A DNA stretch of 64,000 nt from Streptomyces albiflavescens (GTDB lineage Bacteria > Actinomycetota > Actinomycetes > Streptomycetales > Streptomycetaceae). Each line of letters begins with the position of its first letter. The first letter of the stretch is position 1. Both the position numbers and the translations under genes were made by a program. Location of the stretch: NCBI RefSeq assembly GCF_014645835.1, contig NZ_BMMM01000007.1, forward strand, positions 88,699 to 152,698, written 5' to 3'. This document shows, in pieces, positions 59,112-64,000 of this stretch. The notes beneath the pieces are model-generated. The model ran no database searches. It was given only the letters and a program-made list of their open reading frames with translations, and was not told where the DNA came from.

Positions 59112-60566
59112 ATGTCCACCCCGTCCACCCCATCCGCCGGCACCAGCACCAGCCCGCCCAAGGCCCCGTTCCAGCAACAGCCGGCCAGGCTCGGCACCGT
59201 CCTCCTAGTCATCGTCACCGCCTACCTGATGGTCGGCGTCGACTCCACGGTCGTCAACGTCGCACTGCCCGACATCCAGAAGGACCTCCACTTCACCCCC
59301 ACCGACCTCTCCTGGGTTCTGAACGCCTACACGCTCGCCTTCGGAGGCCTGCTGCTCCTCGGCGGCCGGGTCGGCGACATCGTCGGCCGCCGCCGCACGC
59401 TCACCATCGGCGTTCTGCTCTTCGCCACGTCCTCCCTCCTCGGCGGACTCGCCACGGAGAACGCCTGGCTGCTCGCGGCCCGCGCGCTGCAGGGAGTGGG
59501 CGCAGCCCTCACCGCGCCCAGCACACTCGCCCTGATCACCACCAACTTCCCGGAGGGCCCGCGCCGCCACCATGCCCTCGGCGTCTACTCCTCCATGGCG
59601 GGCATCGGCGCCTCCATCGGCCTGGTTCTCGGCGGCATGCTCACGTCGTGGGCGTCGTGGCGCTGGGCCCTGCTGATCAACGTGCCGATCGGCGTCGCGG
59701 TCGCGGCCGCCCTCCCCCGCTTCGTCACCGAGACCCCGCGCCACGCGGGCCGCTTCGACGCGGCGGGCGCGCTCACCGGCACGGCCGGGATGACCTCGCT
59801 CGTGTACGCGTTCATCCGGGTCTCGGGGGACGGCTGGGGCGACGCCCAGGCGCAGCTCGGTTTCGGCGCGGCGGCGGCCCTACTGGCGGGCTTCACCCTG
59901 ATCGAGTCCCGCGCGGGCCAGCCGATCATGCCGCTGCGCCTGTTCGCCGACCGCGACCGCGCGGGCGGCTACGCGGGTGTCCTGCTGCTGCCCGCGGGCA
60001 TGTTCGGGGCGTTCTACTTCCTCACCCTGATCTGCCAACAGGTCCTGGCATACAGCCCGTTGCGCGCGGGTTTCGCCTTCCTTCCGATGACCCTGGCGAT
60101 GTTCACGACCGTACGCTTCGTACCGCGGCTCCTGGCCCGCTTCGGTGCCAAACCGGTGCTGCTCACCGGCATGGCCCTGCTCGTCACCGCGGCCGCGTGG
60201 CTGTGGCGGCTCCAGCCCGGCGACGGCTATCCGACCGGCCTCCTCGGCCCGTTGCTGCTGCTGGGCGTGGGCGTGGGTCTGAGCTTCATGCCGCTCAACG
60301 CGACGATCCTCGCGGGCGTCGAGCCGCGAGAGGCAGGCGCCGCGTCCGGTCTGCTGCAGACCCTCCAGTGGCTCGGCGGCACGCTCGGACTGTCCATCCT
60401 GGTCACGGTGTTCGGCACGGCGACCCGGCACACGACCGGATCACCGTCCGAGATCCTCACCCACGGCGCGGCCCGCGCCTTCGGCGTCGGCGCGCTGATC
60501 GCGCTCACCGCGCTGCTGGTGTCGGCGCTCGTGATCACCGGCACCAAGCCGAAGACCACCGCGTAG
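59112..60566 (+). CDS. MFS drug efflux transporter (DHA2, EmrB/QacA type)
   Basis: A 484-residue proton antiporter with 14 predicted helices. Motif A is GGRVGDIVGRRRTL, the first helix has VGVDSTVVNVALPDIQ (the Asp-containing motif D1), and motif C falls in GASIGLVLGGMLTSWASWRW, quoted in part as GLVLGGMLTS. The ATG at 59112 follows GGGAG. It is controlled by the divergent TetR gene. The substrate is unknown; members export hydrophobic drugs and antibiotics. Confidence 0.92.
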   Translation: MSTPSTPSAGTSTSPPKAPFQQQPARLGTVLLVIVTAYLMVGVDSTVVNVALPDIQKDLHFTPTDLSWVLNAYTLAFGGLLLLGGRVGDIVGRRRTLTIGVLLFATSSLLGGLATENAWLLAARALQGVGAALTAPSTLALITTNFPEGPRRHHALGVYSSMAGIGASIGLVLGGMLTSWASWRWALLINVPIGVAVAAALPRFVTETPRHAGRFDAAGALTGTAGMTSLVYAFIRVSGDGWGDAQAQLGFGAAAALLAGFTLIESRAGQPIMPLRLFADRDRAGGYAGVLLLPAGMFGAFYFLTLICQQVLAYSPLRAGFAFLPMTLAMFTTVRFVPRLLARFGAKPVLLTGMALLVTAAAWLWRLQPGDGYPTGLLGPLLLLGVGVGLSFMPLNATILAGVEPREAGAASGLLQTLQWLGGTLGLSILVTVFGTATRHTTGSPSEILTHGAARAFGVGALIALTALLVSALVITGTKPKTTA

Positions 60567-60639
60567 AGGCCCCCACCGCGCAGAGGACGAAGCCCCCTGC
60601 CGAGAGAAGACGACCGCCCGAGGCGGAGAAGACCACCGC

Positions 60640-61656
60640 CTAGAACAGCGCGCTGTACGCGTTCAACGCCGGCTGCCCGCCCAGATGGGCGTAGAGCACG
60701 GTCGACTCCCGCCCGATCTCGCCCCGGGCCACCAGATCCACCATCCCGGCCATCGACTTCCCTTCGTAGACGGGGTCGGTGACCATCCCCTCGGTGCGCG
60801 CCGCGAGTCGCATCGCCTCCAGAGTGACCTCGTCCGGAATCCCGTACGTGCCCGCGTGGTAGCGCTCGTCCAGCTCGACGTCCGCCTCCGTCAATTCCTT
60901 CTGTACGCCGATGAGTCGGCCCGTGCCGTGGGCGATCCGCGCGATCTGCTCACGGGTACGGGCGGGCGCCGCCGACGCGTCGATCCCCAGGACGCGCCGT
61001 GGCCGCCCGCCCGCCTCCTCCAGCGCGGCGAACCCGGCGACCATGCCCGCCTGCGTCGACCCGGTCACGGAGCACACCACCACCGTGTCGAAGAAGACGC
61101 CCAACTCCCTCTCCTGTGCGGCGACCTCGTACGCCCACCCGGCGAACCCCAGCCCACCCAGCGGATGGTCGGAAGCCCCCGCCGGTATGGCGTACGGCTT
61201 GCCGCCCGACTCCTCGACCTCCCGCAGCGCCTGCTCCCAGCTTTCCTTGAAACCGATCCCGAACCCGGCCCGCACGAGCCGTACGTCCGCGCCGGCGAGC
61301 CGGCTGATGAGGATGTTGCCGACCTTGTCGTACACGGAGTCGGGCCATTCCACCCAGCTTTCCTGCACCAGCACGCACTTGAGTCCGGCGCGGGCGGCGC
61401 AGGCCGCGACCTGACGGGTGTGGTTGGACTGCACCCCGCCGATCGAGACGAGCGTGTCGCAGCCCTTCGCGAGCGCGTCGGCGACCAGGTACTCCAGCTT
61501 GCGGGTCTTGTTCCCGCCGTATGCGACACCGGAGTTGCAGTCCTCCCGCTTGGCCCACAGACGGGCGCCGCCGAGATGCCTCGTCAACCGCTCCAGCGGA
61601 TGCACGGGCGAGGGTCCGAAGAGCAGCGGGTAACGCTCGTACGAGGAAAGGGACAT
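60640..61656 (-). CDS. acdS: 1-aminocyclopropane-1-carboxylate (ACC) deaminase
   Basis: PLP enzyme of 338 residues, the exact length usual for AcdS. It splits the plant ethylene precursor ACC into 2-oxobutyrate and ammonia. The PLP Lys50 is in GGNKTRKLEYL, and further family blocks are VSIGGVQSNHTRQVAA and VCSVTGSTQAGM. The discriminating residues are Tyr297-Glu298 in DPVYEGKSMAGM and Leu325 in AHLGGQPALNAY; D-cysteine desulfhydrases have other residues there. It follows a GntR gene by 14 bases. Confidence 0.9.
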   Translation of the reverse strand: MSLSSYERYPLLFGPSPVHPLERLTRHLGGARLWAKREDCNSGVAYGGNKTRKLEYLVADALAKGCDTLVSIGGVQSNHTRQVAACAARAGLKCVLVQESWVEWPDSVYDKVGNILISRLAGADVRLVRAGFGIGFKESWEQALREVEESGGKPYAIPAGASDHPLGGLGFAGWAYEVAAQERELGVFFDTVVVCSVTGSTQAGMVAGFAALEEAGGRPRRVLGIDASAAPARTREQIARIAHGTGRLIGVQKELTEADVELDERYHAGTYGIPDEVTLEAMRLAARTEGMVTDPVYEGKSMAGMVDLVARGEIGRESTVLYAHLGGQPALNAYSALF

Positions 61657-61670
61657 GGGTCCTCCCGGGT

Positions 61671-62324
61671 TCAGTGGGCCGCTTCGTCGACGAGCTCTTC
61701 CAGGCCCCGCCAGATCTCCTCCGTGACGCGGACGGCCTCGTCCACCTCACCGCCCGCACAGGCCTCGATCAGCCGCTCGTGCAGCCCGGCCGAACGGCAG
61801 TTGCCGCCCTCGCCGAAGCGTCGTCGCTCCAGTCGGCGGATGAGCGGGGTGTAGCGGGCGATGGTGGCCGCGGCGGCACGGTTGCCGCTGACCCGGACGA
61901 GGACGTCGTGCAGTTCGTCGTCGGCGCGCAGTGCGGCGTCGACGTCGCCGTCTCGTACGGCCGCGGCGAATCGCACGTTGGCGTCCCGCATGGCACCGAC
62001 ATGGTCCACGAGAAGCCGGGGCACCGCCGCCCGCGTGACCAGCTCGTGCATGGCGCCGACGACGGCCGCGGCGTCCCGCACATCGGCGGCCACCACGGGT
62101 GTCACCCGGGTGTAGCTCTGCGGCTTGGACTCCAGGAGACCTTCGTCGACCAGCCGCGAGAAGGCCTCACGCACCGGCGCCCGCGACAGCCCGAGCAGTT
62201 CGGCCAGCTCGGCGTCTCGCACCACCGCGCCCGGCGCGATGTCGCCGGCCACGATGGCATCCCGTATCGCCTCGTACGCGCGGTCCCGCAGCAGGGTCCG
62301 GCGCACAGGCCGTATCGCCTCCAC
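61671..62324 (-). CDS. GntR-family regulator (FCD domain) linked to acdS
   Basis: A 217-residue regulator. The winged helix contains VRDAELAELLGLSRAPVREAF, quoted as LLGLSRAPVREAF; the FCD helices hold the metal-ligand candidates ADDELHDVLV and GLHERLIEAC. The GTG at 62324 has no ribosome site, but TAACAT ends eight bases before it, which fits a leaderless transcript. It precedes acdS in one operon and is the obvious candidate for its control. Confidence 0.88.
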   Translation of the reverse strand: MEAIRPVRRTLLRDRAYEAIRDAIVAGDIAPGAVVRDAELAELLGLSRAPVREAFSRLVDEGLLESKPQSYTRVTPVVAADVRDAAAVVGAMHELVTRAAVPRLLVDHVGAMRDANVRFAAAVRDGDVDAALRADDELHDVLVRVSGNRAAAATIARYTPLIRRLERRRFGEGGNCRSAGLHERLIEACAGGEVDEAVRVTEEIWRGLEELVDEAAH

Positions 62325-62362
62325 GAACTGAAATGTTAGATATCAGCACGCGCTCCGCACAA

Positions 62363-62396
62363 GAGTGCGGCCCGCACCGAAGTACGGGCCGCACTC
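62363..62396 (-). terminator. Terminator after the TROVE gene
   Basis: GAGTGCGGCCCG (62363-62374) and its exact complement (62385-62396) form a 12-bp stem with a 10-base loop, 54 bases after the stop codon of the leftward TROVE gene and just before the GntR promoter. Confidence 0.85.
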
Positions 62397-62399
62397 ATC

Positions 62400-62471
62400 C
62401 GCTCACTTCCGGGGCCGGTCCGCTGTTCACTGCCAGGACCGGTCCGCTGCTCACTTCCAGGGCCAGTCCGC
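62400..62471 (-). repeat. Three tandem 24-base copies of the TROVE gene end
   Basis: Units at 62448-62471, 62424-62447 and 62400-62423. The first contains the last codons (ADWPWK) and TGA of the TROVE gene. The second and third would read ADRSWQ-stop and ADRPRK-stop in the same frame. The units differ at few positions, so the expansion is fairly recent or maintained. Confidence 0.78.
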
Positions 62472-64000
62472 GTCCCGCGCCGACTCCAGGAGCGGCACCA
62501 TCCGGAAAGCCGCGTCCGAGAGCCCACCGAACGTGTGCCTGTTCCCCTTCCCGGACGGGGCATGGCCCGCCCGGTACCCCGCCAGGTTCCACGTGTAGAC
62601 CGGTACGTGCGCCGGGACCTGCTCGGTCGGGTCGCCGTAGTGGCTGTACGTGGCCTGCTCGTCGGTGACGATCAGCACCCGGTCGTGCTTCCTGTAGTGC
62701 TTGCGGACCGCCTCGCTCGTGTTGGTGCCGCCGAGGTCCCCGAAGCGCTCCAGCACCTTGAGCACCGACTCGCCCTTACGGAACTTCACGCGGTTGCTGC
62801 TGGTGCCGAACTCAACGAGATCCGCGTCCGCCGCCCGCAGTGCGAGCGCCGTGCCGAAGATCGCCGCCGCGTCCGCCCGGTTGAGCTCGGACCGGTCGGA
62901 CAGCCGCGAGTAGAACATCGAACCGGACCGGTCCACGAGCACGAGCGTCCGCCCGGGCAGCGCCGGCACATTGGCCAGCGAGTGGCCGAGCGCCTGCTCC
63001 AGCGGGTACGACCAGCGCAGCGAGGGCGCGTGCTGGTACGCGGCGAGGTAGCGGAACGGGAACTGCCGCGAGCGCGCCACCTCCGCCGGGTCGCTGATCT
63101 TGGCGGCGACCTGAGCCGCCACCTCGTCGCTGACACCCGCCTCGTCGAAGTTCCGCAGGTTCCGCACGAGCGCCATCGCGCCCATGGACGGGATCACGGC
63201 CTCCCAGGCCGCCTTGTCCATCGGGCCCTGCAGCCAGCCGGCCAGCGCCTCCCAGGTCATACCGGCCTCCGCCAGGCGCTGCGCACCGTGTGCTCCGGTC
63301 ACGACCTTGCGCCGCTTGGCGGGCCGCAGCGCCATCAGGTCACGGTGCGCCACGAGCACGGGCAGCGACTTGGGCACCACGGCCGTGTCCGGGTTGTGGC
63401 GCCGGTCCAGCGCGTACTGGAACAGCTCGCCCTGCCACGGCTTGCCGGGGTCCGGCGCCGCGTGCACCAGGTTGAGGATGTCGCCGAAGCGGTATCCCTT
63501 GGACGAGGTGTCGTACTTCAGCAGCGCCTTGCCGTTGTAGAGACGTCGTACGGCGTCGGCGATGCCCCGCTTGACAGGCTTGGGCACGTTGCGGCCGTAC
63601 TGCGAAGTCCAGTAGGCGAGCAGCTCGCCGGGCTCGTCCGGGCGGCGCAGCACGGAGTCGATGACCTGGCGGTTGGCCGGGCCGTCGGTGGCGCCCGCGT
63701 CGAGACGCGCCTTCACGTACTCGGCGGCGCCCACGATCGAGGCCGTACGCAGGTTGCCCTCGCCGCGCAGCCAGCCCAGCAGGGCGGCCGTCCACGACGG
63801 GTCGGCGACGGCGAGCTCGCGCACCAGCGTGGCGAACCGGTCGTCGCGGGCAGCGCCGGACTCGTAGAAGGTCTGCTGCGAAACGAAGTTGGCGATCGCG
63901 AGCAGGAAGAGCTCGGAGCGCGCGTCGCGCTCCTGGCCGCGGCCACCCTGGTGTGTACGCAGTACACGGCCGGTCGAGGTGATCCGCGAGGTGGGCTGTG
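62451..64000 (-). CDS. TROVE-domain (Ro60-like, Rsr) RNA-binding protein, 5-prime end outside the window
   Basis: The visible 516 codons cover most of the protein. The HEAT-like TROVE ring includes SELFLLAIANFVSQQTFYES near the window edge and RFGDILNLVHAAPDP further on. The C-terminal von Willebrand A domain has the metal-site motif LVDRSGSMFYSR and GGTNTSEAVRKHY. Bacterial orthologues bind Y RNAs and tether PNPase for RNA quality control or help 23S rRNA maturation. A Y-like RNA gene, if present, would lie outside the window. The last codons are repeated three times downstream. Confidence 0.9.
   Translation of the reverse strand, partial: QPTSRITSTGRVLRTHQGGRGQERDARSELFLLAIANFVSQQTFYESGAARDDRFATLVRELAVADPSWTAALLGWLRGEGNLRTASIVGAAEYVKARLDAGATDGPANRQVIDSVLRRPDEPGELLAYWTSQYGRNVPKPVKRGIADAVRRLYNGKALLKYDTSSKGYRFGDILNLVHAAPDPGKPWQGELFQYALDRRHNPDTAVVPKSLPVLVAHRDLMALRPAKRRKVVTGAHGAQRLAEAGMTWEALAGWLQGPMDKAAWEAVIPSMGAMALVRNLRNFDEAGVSDEVAAQVAAKISDPAEVARSRQFPFRYLAAYQHAPSLRWSYPLEQALGHSLANVPALPGRTLVLVDRSGSMFYSRLSDRSELNRADAAAIFGTALALRAADADLVEFGTSSNRVKFRKGESVLKVLERFGDLGGTNTSEAVRKHYRKHDRVLIVTDEQATYSHYGDPTEQVPAHVPVYTWNLAGYRAGHAPSGKGNRHTFGGLSDAAFRMVPLLESARDADWPWK

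Noticed and set aside
60640..61656. D-cysteine desulfhydrase
   Set aside because: The active-site residues Glu298 and Leu325 are those of ACC deaminase, and the whole length and sequence pattern agree with AcdS.
1..64000. CRISPR arrays, tRNA or rRNA genes, insertion sequences, prophage
   Set aside because: No regularly spaced repeats, cloverleaf-like genes, transposase or integrase domains were found on reading; the dispersed elements carry no coding capacity.

Overview
The window is a stretch of high-GC chromosome from an actinomycete, almost certainly a Streptomyces. Indicators are GTG/TTG starts with GGAGG-like ribosome sites, many 4-base stop/start overlaps, a sortase protein ending in LAETG, the ectABCD order, a paired sigma/anti-sigma locus, and dispersed GC-rich palindromes after genes. 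From memory, the left part resembles the SCO1860 (LAETG protein) to ectABCD (SCO1864-1867) neighbourhood of S. coelicolor; no alignment was run. No rRNA, tRNA, phage, transposase or CRISPR array was seen.

Left third (1-25.6 kb): a sortase-anchored protein; a class-C beta-lactamase-like serine hydrolase; a polar amino-acid ABC importer operon ending in an amidohydrolase, with a class V aminotransferase divergent from it; ectABCD for ectoine and 5-hydroxyectoine; an ECF sigma factor with a zinc-finger/maleylpyruvate-isomerase-like anti-sigma partner; a FrnE-type DsbA protein, a GNAT enzyme and a DUF1349 protein; an alpha-ketoglutarate semialdehyde dehydrogenase divergent from an IclR regulator; a membrane protein with a NarL-type two-component system; a penicillin-binding protein; and a purine permease.

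Centre (25.7-51.2 kb): a pectin utilisation region. Secreted enzymes are PL3, two PL9-like and PL1 pectate lyases, a CE8 pectin methylesterase and a CE12 rhamnogalacturonan acetylesterase, with a secreted acid phosphatase among them. Uptake is by a binding lipoprotein and two permeases without their own ATPase. Intracellular steps involve GH43, PmoA-like (DUF6807) and Gfo/Idh proteins, an IlvD/Edd sugar-acid dehydratase and a DHDPS-family lyase under a GntR regulator. A second block holds uronate dehydrogenase and 5-dehydro-4-deoxyglucarate dehydratase beside a protein I do not recognise. With the semialdehyde dehydrogenase at 16.7-18.2 kb, these fit oxidative conversion of galacturonate (and probably a pentonate) to 2-oxoglutarate; the lactone-opening and galactarate-dehydration steps are not visible. 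Remnants of a GH43 enzyme and of a pectate-lyase-like protein show gene loss inside the region. Shared AAGCGCTT-centred operators suggest a LacI-type repressor encoded elsewhere.

Right part (51.2-64 kb): a DeoR-regulated polyol-type ABC importer with a zinc alcohol dehydrogenase; a double TerD protein; a short ORF resembling the N-terminal domain of NACHT proteins; a TetR/MFS efflux pair with a striking operator; ACC deaminase (acdS) with a GntR regulator; and a TROVE (Ro60-like) RNA-binding protein cut by the window edge.

Other signals: long palindromic elements after several genes; a 25-base motif directly after TAG stop codons of three unrelated genes; and duplications of the last codons of ectD and of the TROVE gene.
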